Assembly: GCF_026341035.1 (NCBI RefSeq)
Contig: NZ_JAPEOQ010000001.1
Location: 4,960,001-5,024,000 of the forward strand
DNA: 64,000 nt
DNA from: Streptomyces sp. NBC_01016
GTDB taxonomy: Bacteria > Actinomycetota > Actinomycetes > Streptomycetales > Streptomycetaceae
Direction of reading: 5' to 3'
Position 1 is the stretch's first letter. Each line of letters opens with the position of its first letter. Of this stretch, positions 1 through 8,500 are shown piece by piece. The notes beneath the pieces were generated by a model that worked only from the letters and a program-made list of their open reading frames with translations, ran no database searches and had not been told where the DNA came from. The translations under genes were made by a program, and so were the position numbers.

Positions 1-1442
1 CCTGCGGCGCCGGGCAGGGGAGTGTGTCGGCGGTCGGCCGGGGTGCGCGGCGCGAGGGTGAGGGTGAAGCCGTCCGGCTTCAGGGTGAGGGTCTCCTTCA
101 CGGAGAGCTCGTAGTCGGCGTGGTCGACCAGGCGGTAGCGGTGCACGAGCATCGCGAGCAGCATCGTCGCCTCGTGCAGCGCGAACTGCCGCCCGATGCA
201 GGCCCGTTCACCGGTGCCGAAGGGCTTGAAGGCGTGCGGGGAGCGGGCCGCCTCGGCCTCCGGCGTGAACCGGTTCGGGTCGAAGCGCTCCGGGTTGTCG
301 CCCCACACCGGCTGCCGGTGCAGCATCGGCGACATGACGGTCACGGCCTGCCCCGCGCGCAGCGGGATGCGGCCGCCGAGCAGGGTGTCCTCGCGCGCCT
401 CCCGGCTGAACGCGGCGGCCGTGGGCCACAGGCGCAGCGCCTCGTTGAGGACCTGCCGGGTGTACGTGAGCCGGCCGACCTCGTCGAAGTCCGGCGCCGG
501 GTCCGTGGTGTCACCCCACAGGGCGTCCACCTCGCGACGTACGAGATCGAGGGCGGCCGGGTTCTTGGCGAGGTAGTACAGGGCGAAGGACATGGCGCCC
601 GACGTCGTCTCGTGCCCGGCGATCAGGAACGTGATGACCTGGTTGCGGATGTTGGCCGTGTCCAACGTGGAGCCGTCCTGCGGGTGTTCGGCCGTGAGCA
701 TCAGGCCGAGCAGGTCGTCGGTGTGCCGCTCGCCGCTCTCGACGCGCGCGCTGATCACGTCGTCGACGACCTGGGCGAGATAGTCGGCGTCGGCGCGGAA
801 CGCCGCGTCGGCGGCCTCGTAGTCGCCGCCGGGCACCCGCGCCAGGCGCTTCATGCTCCACTCCAGGCAGCGCACCATCGCCTCGACGAACGGGTGCGGC
901 TCGCTGCTCGCGAAGGAGGCGAAGTCGTAGCCGAATCCGGCGAGTCCGATGGTGTCGAGCGTCATCCGGGTCATGTCACCGGGCACGTCGACCGGGCTGC
1001 CGTCGGCGGCGGCGAGGTCCCAGGAGTCGACGAGGCGGCGCGCGACCTCGTACATCACCGGGTGGTACGTACGCATGGAGCCGAGCGCGAAGGCCGGCAT
1101 CAGGATGTCGTGGGCGCGCGCCCAGTTCGGCTCGTCGTTGTAGGCGGTGAACAGGCCGTCGGCGGCGAACTCGCGGACGTTGCGCAGCGCCGGGCCGATG
1201 CTCTTCGCGAACCGCGTCTCGTCGGCGAGCTCGGTGACGAGGTCGAGTTCGGAGACGAACAGGGCGTCCCGGCCGTGCACCCGCCGCACCAGCTGCGGAC
1301 CGTGCTCCCGCATCAGGCCCATGATCTGCTGCAGCGGTCCGGGGCCGAGGCCGATGGCGGTGACGTCGACGACGGGGACACCGGCGGCGGCGTAGGCGCT
1401 GTCGTCGGGCGTGGGGGAGGGGGCGGGCGCGGAGTCCGGCAT
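1..1442 (-). CDS. Cytochrome P450, CYP102-like, C-terminus beyond window edge
   Basis: This frame is open to base 1, so only the first 480 or so residues are visible. Heme-domain landmarks are present: the I-helix AGHETT at residues 275-280, the K-helix ExxR at 334-337, and the heme loop FGTGERACIG with the axial cysteine at 415. The loop and the following FALHEATMLL segment resemble P450-BM3 (CYP102), a fatty-acid hydroxylase fused to its own reductase. The visible part ends in a proline-rich stretch where BM3 has its linker, so a fused FMN/FAD reductase may follow outside the window; this is an inference. The start at 1442 (MPDSAPAP) gives a first helix about 15 residues later than BM3. It is transcribed divergently from a PAS-LuxR regulator. 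Confidence 0.85.
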   Translation of the reverse strand, partial: MPDSAPAPSPTPDDSAYAAAGVPVVDVTAIGLGPGPLQQIMGLMREHGPQLVRRVHGRDALFVSELDLVTELADETRFAKSIGPALRNVREFAADGLFTAYNDEPNWARAHDILMPAFALGSMRTYHPVMYEVARRLVDSWDLAAADGSPVDVPGDMTRMTLDTIGLAGFGYDFASFASSEPHPFVEAMVRCLEWSMKRLARVPGGDYEAADAAFRADADYLAQVVDDVISARVESGERHTDDLLGLMLTAEHPQDGSTLDTANIRNQVITFLIAGHETTSGAMSFALYYLAKNPAALDLVRREVDALWGDTTDPAPDFDEVGRLTYTRQVLNEALRLWPTAAAFSREAREDTLLGGRIPLRAGQAVTVMSPMLHRQPVWGDNPERFDPNRFTPEAEAARSPHAFKPFGTGERACIGRQFALHEATMLLAMLVHRYRLVDHADYELSVKETLTLKPDGFTLTLAPRTPADRRHTPLPGAA

Positions 1443-1540
1443 GGTGGGGCGGTGCCTTTCGCGAGGGGGAACCTGCTGTCGCAGCGTGGGGGAGCTGCGC
1501 CTTCCAGCTTGATCCGCTCCCCCTGCCGGCCAGGCCAGGT

Positions 1541-1562
1541 CCACTACATGATTGTGTAGTGG
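1541..1562. promoter_or_regulatory. Perfect inverted repeat between P450 and PAS-LuxR genes
   Basis: CCACTACA-N6-TGTAGTGG is an 8-bp perfect inverted repeat lying about 100 bp upstream of the P450 start and 78 bp upstream of the preferred regulator start. Its position in a divergent regulator/P450 promoter suggests an operator for the adjacent regulator. No consensus for this family is claimed. Confidence 0.55.
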
Positions 1563-1639
1563 CTGACGGTGTATCGGACTTGTGCGCGGGCGCCGTCCGT
1601 GGCACAGCGGTACGTACGGAGGCGGGAGGCGAGGCGTCG

Positions 1640-2326
1640 GTGGACACCGGGGACGCCGTGTTGTGGCGCAATCGCGCGATGGTGCTGTTCGACCGGATCC
1701 CGATGCCGGTCGCGGTGTGCGATCCCTACGGCGACGTACGGCTGGTGAACGCCGCGTTCGCCCTGGAGTGGGGCACCACCGCGGGCCGCCTCAAGGGGCG
1801 CGCGATCCTCGACCTGTTCGCTCCGGTCGACGCGGCACAGGTCGACCGGATCGCACAGGCGCAGAAGGCGCGCCGCCGCTCGCGCTACACGGTGGCGGTG
1901 GCCTGGCGCGGCGGCGACGGGGCGCGGCGCCGGGGCGAGTTGATCGTCGACACGGTGAGCGAGACCGCGAACCGCGTGCCCGACCTGCTGGTGACGGTAC
2001 GGGTGCTGGACACGGCCGTCGGGCCCGACGCGAAGCCGTCCGCGTCCGCGCCCGCGCACCCGCAGGAGGCGCGGATCCTGGCGCTGCTCGCCGCGGGCGC
2101 GACGACGGCCCGCACGGCCCGCGAGACCGGCCTGACGACCGACGGCGTCACCTACCACCTGCGCCAACTGTCGCGCCGCTGGGGCGCGTCGAACCGCACG
2201 GAACTGGTCGCCCGGGCGTATGCGGAGGGTGTGCTGGTGGCGGGGGTGTGGCCGCCCAGGCTCGCGTCATCGGGGCCGGTGGACGGGGCTTCGGAGGGAA
2301 GAGCGGGGCAGGGCGCCGGGGGCTGA
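1640..2326 (+). CDS. PAS domain / LuxR-type HTH transcriptional regulator
   Basis: A 228-residue protein with a PAS fold at about residues 14-64 (PVAVCDPYGDVRLVNAAFA) and a C-terminal LuxR-like helix-turn-helix at about 141-198 (ETGLTTDGVTYHLRQLSRRW). PAS-LuxR regulators in Streptomyces commonly control nearby biosynthetic or oxidative genes. The frame is open from a GTG at 1559, but that codon lies inside the inverted repeat at 1541-1562 and has no ribosome site. The GTG at 1640 is preceded by GGGAGG ten bases upstream, so I prefer it. The gene is divergent from the P450, which makes the P450 a likely target. No sensory cofactor residue could be identified in the PAS domain. Confidence 0.75.
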   Translation: MDTGDAVLWRNRAMVLFDRIPMPVAVCDPYGDVRLVNAAFALEWGTTAGRLKGRAILDLFAPVDAAQVDRIAQAQKARRRSRYTVAVAWRGGDGARRRGELIVDTVSETANRVPDLLVTVRVLDTAVGPDAKPSASAPAHPQEARILALLAAGATTARTARETGLTTDGVTYHLRQLSRRWGASNRTELVARAYAEGVLVAGVWPPRLASSGPVDGASEGRAGQGAGG

Positions 2327-2454
2327 GCCGGACGGATGACTCCTCCGCTGCGGGGCGAGTGTCGGCCGGGAACCCCATTGGTGTGCCGTGGTAGCCAGGT
2401 TGACGTCCCATGCCGTCAACGCACGGCCCCCGCTCTGGAACGAGGTCATTTCCT

Positions 2455-3666
2455 GTGACACCTCATCGTCGGACCGCGGGGGAGCGCCCCCGTAAGCGGT
2501 CGGCCGCCTGCCGGACCCGCATCGCTCGCACGGCACCCTTGGGCGTGGCCGGGGCTCTCGTGGGATCCGCCGCACTGCTGGCGGTGGGGCAGGCCGCGAC
2601 GCCGGCCGCGTCCGCCGCCGCGCCGCAGACGGCGACGTTCGGGTACACCGGCAGCGGGCAGGGCTTCGTGGTCCCCGCGGGTGTGTGCCGGCTCCAAGTG
2701 GTGGCCGACGGTGCGCAGGGCGGCTCCGTGGCGCCCTCGACCGGTGGTCTGGGCGGCCAGGTGAGCGCCCAGCTGACGGTCGCACCGGGCAACGTGTTCC
2801 GGGTGCAGGTCGGCGGACAGGGCAGCAGCACCACCGGTGGCTACAACGGTGGTGGCTCCGGAGGCGCGGGGACCGGCCGGCCCGACGGCGGCGGAGGCGG
2901 CGGCGCGAGCACCGTGCTCCGGTCCGGCAGCCCCCTGATCATCGCCGGGGGCGGTGGCGGGGCGGCGGGCTGGCTCCCCGATGTGAACGGCGGCAGCGGG
3001 GGCCGGGACGGCACCGACGGCGGCGACGACGGGGCCGCCGTCGGAGCCGCGAGAGGAGGCCAGGCCGGCGGGAAGGGCGCGGCCGGCGGTCAGGGCGGCA
3101 CGGTGATCAACAACAGCCCCACTCTGGCGGGCGAGGACGGCGGGGCGGGCACCCCGGACAGCGGTGGCACCGGCGGCGCAGGAAACCCCGATATCGCTCC
3201 CACCGGCACGACCGGTGGCGCGGGCGGCGGAGGCGGGGGCGGCGGTGCCGTCGGCGGGGGCGGTGGCGGCGGCGGAGGCGGTGAGAACTCCGGCGGCGGC
3301 GGAGGAGGAGGGTCCAGCATCGGGCCGACCGGGAGCACCTTCAGCGACGGTGCCCGCTCCGGCAACGGCCGGATCACCTTCAGCTACACGCCGGGCGAGG
3401 GCTGCTCGAGCCCGTCACCGACCAATTCGACCCCGACGCCGTCACCCACCAGCGCGACCCCGACTCCGACCTCGACGCCGCCGTCTCCCGGTCCGACCAC
3501 CTCGGTTCCCACCGGTGGTCCGTCGGGCGACCAACTGGCCGACACCGGGCCGTCGTCGGCGCGCCCGCTCCTGTTCGGCGCGGGCCTGCTCACGGCGCTC
3601 GGACTGGCCATCACCCTCGTCCGGGCCGGTCACCGCCGCGCGACCTCCCGCGGCCGCCGCGGCTGA
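2455..3666 (+). CDS. Secreted glycine-rich protein with LAXTG sortase signal
   Basis: A 403-residue exported protein. It has an arginine-rich N-terminus, a hydrophobic segment and an Ala-rich cleavage region near residue 55. A body follows with long Gly runs of the Gly_rich type seen next to ALK/LTK receptors (LIIAGGGGGAAG motif). Then come a Ser/Thr/Pro stalk, LADTG at 361-365, a hydrophobic helix and an Arg-rich tail. LAXTG is the class E sortase signal of high-GC actinobacteria, so the mature protein is expected to be cell-wall anchored. The GTG at 2455 has GAGG nine bases upstream; an in-frame ATG at 2410 lacks one. No sortase gene is nearby and the function is unknown. Confidence 0.8.
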   Translation: MTPHRRTAGERPRKRSAACRTRIARTAPLGVAGALVGSAALLAVGQAATPAASAAAPQTATFGYTGSGQGFVVPAGVCRLQVVADGAQGGSVAPSTGGLGGQVSAQLTVAPGNVFRVQVGGQGSSTTGGYNGGGSGGAGTGRPDGGGGGGASTVLRSGSPLIIAGGGGGAAGWLPDVNGGSGGRDGTDGGDDGAAVGAARGGQAGGKGAAGGQGGTVINNSPTLAGEDGGAGTPDSGGTGGAGNPDIAPTGTTGGAGGGGGGGGAVGGGGGGGGGGENSGGGGGGGSSIGPTGSTFSDGARSGNGRITFSYTPGEGCSSPSPTNSTPTPSPTSATPTPTSTPPSPGPTTSVPTGGPSGDQLADTGPSSARPLLFGAGLLTALGLAITLVRAGHRRATSRGRRG

Positions 3667-3671
3667 GTAGG

Positions 3672-3716
3672 CGCAAAAGCCCGGGCCGCCCACGAAGGGT
3701 GGCCCGGGCTTTTGCG
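3672..3716. terminator. Bidirectional hairpin terminator
   Basis: A 16-bp perfect inverted repeat (arms CGCAAAAGCCCGGGCC and its complement, 13-base loop) lies between the convergent wall-protein and MFS genes. Each arm carries four A or T at the base, so it can terminate both ways. Confidence 0.85.
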
Positions 3717-3726
3717 TAGAGGGTGG

Positions 3727-5142
3727 TTACGCCGGGCTCTCGCCCGCCTCCAGTTCCACATCCTTCGTCTCCTTGCTGCACAGCAGCGCGACGAAGGTGA
3801 GGACGGCCATCGCCGACAGGTAGACGCCGACCAGCCACGGAGAGCCGTCGCCGGCATCCCACAGCGCCACCGCGATGAACGGGGCGACGGCCGCGCCGAG
3901 GACGGAGCTGACGTTGTACGAGATGCCGGAGCCGGTGTAGCGCACGGACGTCGGGAACATCTCCGGGAGCAGCGCGCCCATCGGGCCGAAGGTGAGGCCC
4001 ATCAGCGTGAAGCCGAGGACCAGCCACAGCACCACACCGAGCGTGCCCAGCCCGATCAGCGGCACCCACACCAGGCCGAACACGAAGATGCCCGCGGTGA
4101 TCCAGGCCAGCGTCTTGCGGCGGCCGTACTTGTCGGCCAGCGGCCCGGAGATCAGCGTGAACGCGGCGAAGAAGACCACGCCGAAGATCAGCATCAGCAC
4201 GAAGGTGGTGTAGCTGTAGCCGAGCCCGGGGACGGCGGCGTCCTTCGCGGTGCGGCCGTAGCTCAGCGAGAACGTCGTCATCAGGTAGAAGAGCACGTAC
4301 GTCGCCAGCATCGCGAAGGTGCCGAGGATCAGCTGCTTCCAGTGGTGCCGGAACACGGTCGCCAGCGGCAGCTTGCGGACCTTCTTGGTCTCCTGCGTCT
4401 TGGTGAAGACCTCCGCCTCGACCAGGCGCATCCGCACCCACAGACCGATCGCGACCATCACGGCCGAGAACAGGAACGGGATCCGCCAGCCCCACGACAG
4501 GAACGCCTGCGAAGGCTGCGAGGGGTCGGCGCCCGCAGCGGACGGCAGGAGGGCGGCGATGACCAGGAAGAGGCCGTTGCCGATGATGAACCCGAGCGGC
4601 GCGCCCAGCTGCGGGAACGTGCCCCACAGCGCCCGCTTGCCCGGAGGCGCGTTCTCCGTCGCGACCAGCGCCGCGCCGCTCCACTCGCCGCCGAGCGCGA
4701 AGCCCTGCGCGAGCCGCATCAGCACGAGGAACGCGGTGGCGGCCCAGCCGATCGACCCGTACGTGGGCAGCACGCCGATCAGGAAGGTGGCGATGCCCAT
4801 CGTGAGCAGCGAGACGACCAGCGTCTTCTTGCGGCCGAGCCGGTCACCGAGGTGCCCGAAGAAGGCCGCGCCGATGGGCCGGGCCACCATCGCGGCGCCG
4901 AACACGGCGAACGACGACAGGAGCGCGGTGGTCGGGTCGCTGCTGGGAAAGAAGAGCGCGGGGAAGACGAGTACGGCGGCGGTCGCGTAGACGTAGAAGT
5001 CGTAGAACTCGATCGTCGTCCCGATGAGGCTGGCGATCAGGACCCGCGAGCGCGGGTTGACCGGCGCGGCCGGTTTCGGGCCGGAGGAGGGTGACGGCGC
5101 GGCGGACGTGGCAGGGGCCGGGCCGGTGGCAGAAGCGGACAT
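3727..5142 (-). CDS. MFS transporter, metabolite:H+ symporter type
   Basis: A 471-residue membrane protein with about twelve hydrophobic segments. It has the MFS loop 2-3 motif GHLGDRLGRKKTL, the matching loop 8-9 motif PLADKYGRRKT, and the IGTTIEFYDFYVYATAAVLVFP opening (read in parts) typical of the ProP/ShiA/KgtP symporter family. Members carry proline, betaine, shikimate, citrate or alpha-ketoglutarate. The start at 5142 (MSASATGP) gives a Pro/Ala-rich cytoplasmic N-terminus of about 30 residues. It lies downstream, on the same strand, of the peptide ABC / aminopeptidase run, separated by 162 bp containing an inverted repeat. A role in uptake of proline-like compounds would fit the neighbourhood but the substrate cannot be read from the sequence. 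Confidence 0.88.
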   Translation of the reverse strand: MSASATGPAPATSAAPSPSSGPKPAAPVNPRSRVLIASLIGTTIEFYDFYVYATAAVLVFPALFFPSSDPTTALLSSFAVFGAAMVARPIGAAFFGHLGDRLGRKKTLVVSLLTMGIATFLIGVLPTYGSIGWAATAFLVLMRLAQGFALGGEWSGAALVATENAPPGKRALWGTFPQLGAPLGFIIGNGLFLVIAALLPSAAGADPSQPSQAFLSWGWRIPFLFSAVMVAIGLWVRMRLVEAEVFTKTQETKKVRKLPLATVFRHHWKQLILGTFAMLATYVLFYLMTTFSLSYGRTAKDAAVPGLGYSYTTFVLMLIFGVVFFAAFTLISGPLADKYGRRKTLAWITAGIFVFGLVWVPLIGLGTLGVVLWLVLGFTLMGLTFGPMGALLPEMFPTSVRYTGSGISYNVSSVLGAAVAPFIAVALWDAGDGSPWLVGVYLSAMAVLTFVALLCSKETKDVELEAGESPA

Positions 5143-5242
5143 CTTCGGGTCAATCCCAGGGGTGTTGCGGTGTACGTCCACCGGCACTCGACGCCGGCGA
5201 CCCTCGCACCGGTCGGACGGTACGAGGATCACAACCTTTCAT

Positions 5243-5284
5243 GTGTCTCACTTACCGGTAATGGGTGTTCGATATGTGAGACAC
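5243..5284. promoter_or_regulatory. Inverted repeat GTGTCTCAC / GTGAGACAC in MFS leader
   Basis: Two perfect 9-bp arms at 5243-5251 and 5276-5284 are separated by 24 bp, about 100 bp upstream of the MFS start and just after the aminopeptidase stop. The homology extends to 12 of 14 bases per arm. It could be a pair of operator sites for the MFS gene or a weak terminator for the upstream operon. Confidence 0.45.
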
Positions 5285-5304
5285 GTAAGGATGTGGCGGT
5301 CCGG

Positions 5305-6747
5305 CTACGCCGCCATCCAGCGCTCCAACCCAGCCGCATCCAGGGGCAGTTCGGCCGACAGCACCTCTGAACCGGACCCGGTCACCAGAATGTCGTCCTC
5401 GATGCGCGCCCCGATGCCGCGCAGCTCCGGCGGCACGGTCGTGTCATGGGCGTGGAAGTACAGGCCCGGCTCGACCGTGAGCACCATGCCGGGAGTCATG
5501 CGGGCGCCCTGGTACGCGGAGTAGTCGGCGCGGGCGCAGTCGTGCACGTCGAGGCCGAGGTGGTGGCCGATGCCGCACACCAGGTAGCGGCGGTGGTGCT
5601 GGCCCTTGGGGGAGAGGGCCTCGTCCACGGAGACCGGCAGCAGCCCCCAGTCGTCGAGGCCGCGCGCGACCACCTCCATCGACGCCGTGTGGAAGTCGGC
5701 CCAGTCCCGCCCCGGGCCCACGGCGTCGAGCCCGGCCCGGTGCGCGCGCTCCACCAGGTCGTGCACCGAACGCTGGGCGGAGGTGAAGCGGCCGGACGCC
5801 GGGAAGGTGCGGGTGACGTCGGCCGTGTAGTAGCTGCGCGTCTCGACACCCATGTCCAGGAGCACCGCCGCGTCCTCGGCCACGGGCCCGTCGCAGCGCA
5901 CCCAGTGCAGGGTCGCGGCGTTGCGGCCGCTGCCCACGATCGTGGCGTACCCGGGACCGTTGCCGTACGTGCGGGCGTAGCGGTCGAAGGTGCCCTGCAG
6001 CCAGCGCTCCCCGCCGCCGCGCACGGCCGCGGGGAACTCGCGGACCACCGCGGCGAAGCCCTCGACCGTACGGTTCACGGCCTCGCGCAGCTGGCCGATC
6101 TCCCACGCGTCCTTGACCATGCGCAGCTCGGAGAGCGCCCGGCCGAGGTCGGCGGAGACCCCGATCCCGTGGCGGCGGGCCATGTCGGGGTCGAGCGGCC
6201 CGGTGAGCAGCGGGCCCTGCGACGTGCACGCGGCCAGCGCCTCGTCCAGGGCGCCCAGCGGCGCCGTGTCCACGCGCAGCGCCTCGCGCCAGTCGTCCAG
6301 ACCGGGGGCCGGGCCCACCCACAGTTCGCCGTGCGCCGCGTCCGCGAAGAACCCGGTCTCACCGGGGCGGGCCGGCGGCGGCAGATACAGCACCGCGTCG
6401 TGCCCGCCGGGCGCGGGACGCAGCACCAGAACGGCGCCCTCGACCGCGCAACCGGTCAGCCAGTAGAAGTCGCTGTCGGGCCGGAAGTCGTACGCGGTGT
6501 CATTGCTGCGCACCGGGGCCCGTCCGGCGGCGACCACGAGCGGCCGCCCGGCGAACTCGGCACTGAGCCGCGCACGGTGCGCGGCGGCCGCATCGGCGAC
6601 CCCCGGCACGGTCGGTGGCGTCCGGTCGGCCTCGTCCCAGCCCTGGCCCATGTACGCGGCGAAGTCCGGCAGTTCGGCCAGGCGCGGCATCCGGGGATCC
6701 GGGGTGCTCGACCTGGGCGCGGAGGTGGCGGGGGTCGTCTCTGTCAT
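5305..6747 (-). CDS. Aminopeptidase P family (Xaa-Pro aminopeptidase)
   Basis: A 480-residue M24B metallopeptidase that removes the N-terminal residue from peptides whose second residue is proline. The N-terminal creatinase-like domain is followed by the pita-bread catalytic domain. The expected dinuclear metal ligands are visible: two Asp in LLDMGVETRSYYTADVTRTF, His in GIGHHLGLDVHD, Glu in TVEPGLYF and Glu in GARIEDDILVT. There is no signal peptide, so it acts in the cytoplasm. The start at 6747 overlaps the stop of the ABC ATPase gene by ATGA and has GGAG seven bases upstream, so it is translationally coupled to the peptide importer. Context suggests it processes imported Pro- or Hyp-containing peptides. 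Confidence 0.9.
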   Translation of the reverse strand: MTETTPATSAPRSSTPDPRMPRLAELPDFAAYMGQGWDEADRTPPTVPGVADAAAAHRARLSAEFAGRPLVVAAGRAPVRSNDTAYDFRPDSDFYWLTGCAVEGAVLVLRPAPGGHDAVLYLPPPARPGETGFFADAAHGELWVGPAPGLDDWREALRVDTAPLGALDEALAACTSQGPLLTGPLDPDMARRHGIGVSADLGRALSELRMVKDAWEIGQLREAVNRTVEGFAAVVREFPAAVRGGGERWLQGTFDRYARTYGNGPGYATIVGSGRNAATLHWVRCDGPVAEDAAVLLDMGVETRSYYTADVTRTFPASGRFTSAQRSVHDLVERAHRAGLDAVGPGRDWADFHTASMEVVARGLDDWGLLPVSVDEALSPKGQHHRRYLVCGIGHHLGLDVHDCARADYSAYQGARMTPGMVLTVEPGLYFHAHDTTVPPELRGIGARIEDDILVTGSGSEVLSAELPLDAAGLERWMAA

Positions 6748-7613
6748 GCCGACTCCAGTCCTTGAGAGGTCCGGGGAGCGGCACGCCGACGGCGGTCCCA
6801 CTCCGGGTTGATGCGCGGGATCGCCCCGAGCAGGGTGCGGGTGTACGCGTCCCGCGGCCGGTCGAAGACGTCCGTGGCGCGGCCGGACTCGACGATACGT
6901 CCCTGGTGCATCACCGCCACGCGGTGGGCGATCCGGCGGACCACGGCGAGATCGTGGGCGATGAACAGGTAGGAGAAGCCGTTCTCCCGTTGCAGGCGCA
7001 GCAGCAGGTTCATCACCTGGGCCTGCACCGACACGTCGAGCGCGGACACCGCCTCGTCGCAGATCACCAGTTGCGGGCCGACCGCGAGCGCGCGGGCGAT
7101 GCCGATGCGCTGCGCCTGCCCGCCGGAGAACTGCGCGGGATAGCGCAGCGCGTGGTCCGGGTTGAGGCCGACGCGCTCCATCAGCTCGCGGGTGAAGGCG
7201 CGGCGGCCTCCCGGGATCGGCAGGTGCTGGTAGTCGAGCGGGGCGGTCAGGATGCGTTCGACGGTGTGCCGGGGGTTGAGCGAGGAGTACGGGTCCTGGA
7301 ACACCACTTGTACGTTGCTGCGGAAGCGGGCGAGCGCGGCGCCGCCCGCGCGTGTCACGTCCTCGCCCGCGAACTCCAGGGTGCCGGCGGTGGGTTCCAT
7401 CAGCTTGGCCACCAGGCGCGCGGTGGTCGACTTGCCGCTGCCGGACTCGCCGACCACCGCAAGGGTCTCGCCGGGGTGGATGTCGAGGCTCACGTCGTCG
7501 ACCGCGGTGGTCACGGACGTGCGGCCGAGCGAGCCGCGCGTGGTGAACGTCTTGGTCAGCCCGCGGGCACGCAGCAGCGGCACGCGCTCGGAGTCGGAGT
7601 GGTCGGGGGTCAC
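6744..7613 (-). CDS. Peptide ABC importer ATPase (OppF/DppF type)
   Basis: A 289-residue ABC ATPase with Walker A GESGSGKST, Q-loop VFQDPYSSLNP, signature FSGGQAQRIGIARAL, Walker B LVICDEAVSALD and the switch His in IAHDL. The C-terminal RINPEW region is characteristic of the oligopeptide/dipeptide subfamily. It pairs with the neighbouring OppD-type ATPase to energise import. The GTG start at 7613 overlaps the previous stop by GTGA. The next gene, an aminopeptidase P, overlaps its stop, tying peptide uptake to peptide cleavage. Confidence 0.92.
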   Translation of the reverse strand: MTPDHSDSERVPLLRARGLTKTFTTRGSLGRTSVTTAVDDVSLDIHPGETLAVVGESGSGKSTTARLVAKLMEPTAGTLEFAGEDVTRAGGAALARFRSNVQVVFQDPYSSLNPRHTVERILTAPLDYQHLPIPGGRRAFTRELMERVGLNPDHALRYPAQFSGGQAQRIGIARALAVGPQLVICDEAVSALDVSVQAQVMNLLLRLQRENGFSYLFIAHDLAVVRRIAHRVAVMHQGRIVESGRATDVFDRPRDAYTRTLLGAIPRINPEWDRRRRAAPRTSQGLESA

Positions 7614-8500
7614 CGGGGGTCCTCCTGTGCCGCGCCGAGCGGGGTGAGATCGGCGAGCGTCCCGCCGGGCTCGGCCAGTTCGTCGTCGATGCGGGGGATC
7701 GCCTCCAACAGCTTTCTCGTATACGCGTGTTGGGGCGCGCAGAAGACGTCCTCCGTCGTCGCGTACTCCAGTTGCTCGCCGCCCCGCATCACCAGCACAC
7801 GGCCCGCCAGGTTGGCGATCACCGCCAGATCGTGGGTGATGAACAGCATGCCGGTGCTGGTCTGTTGCTGGAGTTCGGTGAGGAGCGTGAGGATCTGGTC
7901 CTGCACGGTGACATCGAGGGCGGTGGTCGGCTCGTCCGCGATCAGCAGCGCCGGCTCGCACACCAACGCCATGGCGATCATGACGCGTTGCCGCTGGCCG
8001 CCGGAGAACTGGTGCGGAAAGTGGTCCACACGCTCGGCGGGCCTCGGGATGCCGACCTGGCCGAGCGCCTCGATGACCTGCCTGCGTGCCGTCCGCCGCG
8101 AGCCGCCGCGGTGGCTGCGGTAGGCCTCGGCGATCTGCAGGCCCACCGTGTAGTACGGGTTGAGCGAGGACAGCGGGTCCTGGAACACCATCGACATCGC
8201 GTCACCGCGCAGCCGCCGCAGCTCCCGGTCGGGGCGGCCGAGCAGCTCGCGGCCCTGGAAGCGGACGCTGCCGCTGGTGCGCGCGCCGCGCGGGAGCAGG
8301 CCCATGACCGCGAGCGAGGTCATGGACTTCCCGCTGCCGGACTCGCCGACGATGCCGAGGGTCTCGCCCCGCTCCACGGTGAACGACAGATCACGGACGA
8401 CATCGACGGGCCCGCGCCCGGTGGGGAACGTGACGGTCAGCCCCTCGACCGTCAACAGGCCGTCCGTAGCTGCTCTTTGGTTCGGTATCTCGGATGTCAT
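7610..8500 (-). CDS. Peptide ABC importer ATPase (OppD/DppD type)
   Basis: A 296-residue ABC ATPase with Walker A GESGSGKSM, Q-loop VFQDPLSSLNP, signature FSGGQRQRVMIAMAL, Walker B LLIADEPTTALD and switch His in ITHDL. A Met replaces the usual Ser/Thr after the Walker A Lys-Ser, a common variant in OppD proteins. The start at 8500 overlaps the upstream permease stop by ATGA, showing coupled translation. Substrate is set by the binding protein at the head of the run. Confidence 0.92.
   Translation of the reverse strand: MTSEIPNQRAATDGLLTVEGLTVTFPTGRGPVDVVRDLSFTVERGETLGIVGESGSGKSMTSLAVMGLLPRGARTSGSVRFQGRELLGRPDRELRRLRGDAMSMVFQDPLSSLNPYYTVGLQIAEAYRSHRGGSRRTARRQVIEALGQVGIPRPAERVDHFPHQFSGGQRQRVMIAMALVCEPALLIADEPTTALDVTVQDQILTLLTELQQQTSTGMLFITHDLAVIANLAGRVLVMRGGEQLEYATTEDVFCAPQHAYTRKLLEAIPRIDDELAEPGGTLADLTPLGAAQEDPR

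Noticed and set aside
1559..1639. GTG at 1559 as the start of the PAS-LuxR protein
   Set aside because: It lies inside the palindrome, has no ribosome site, and a better start is 81 bases downstream.
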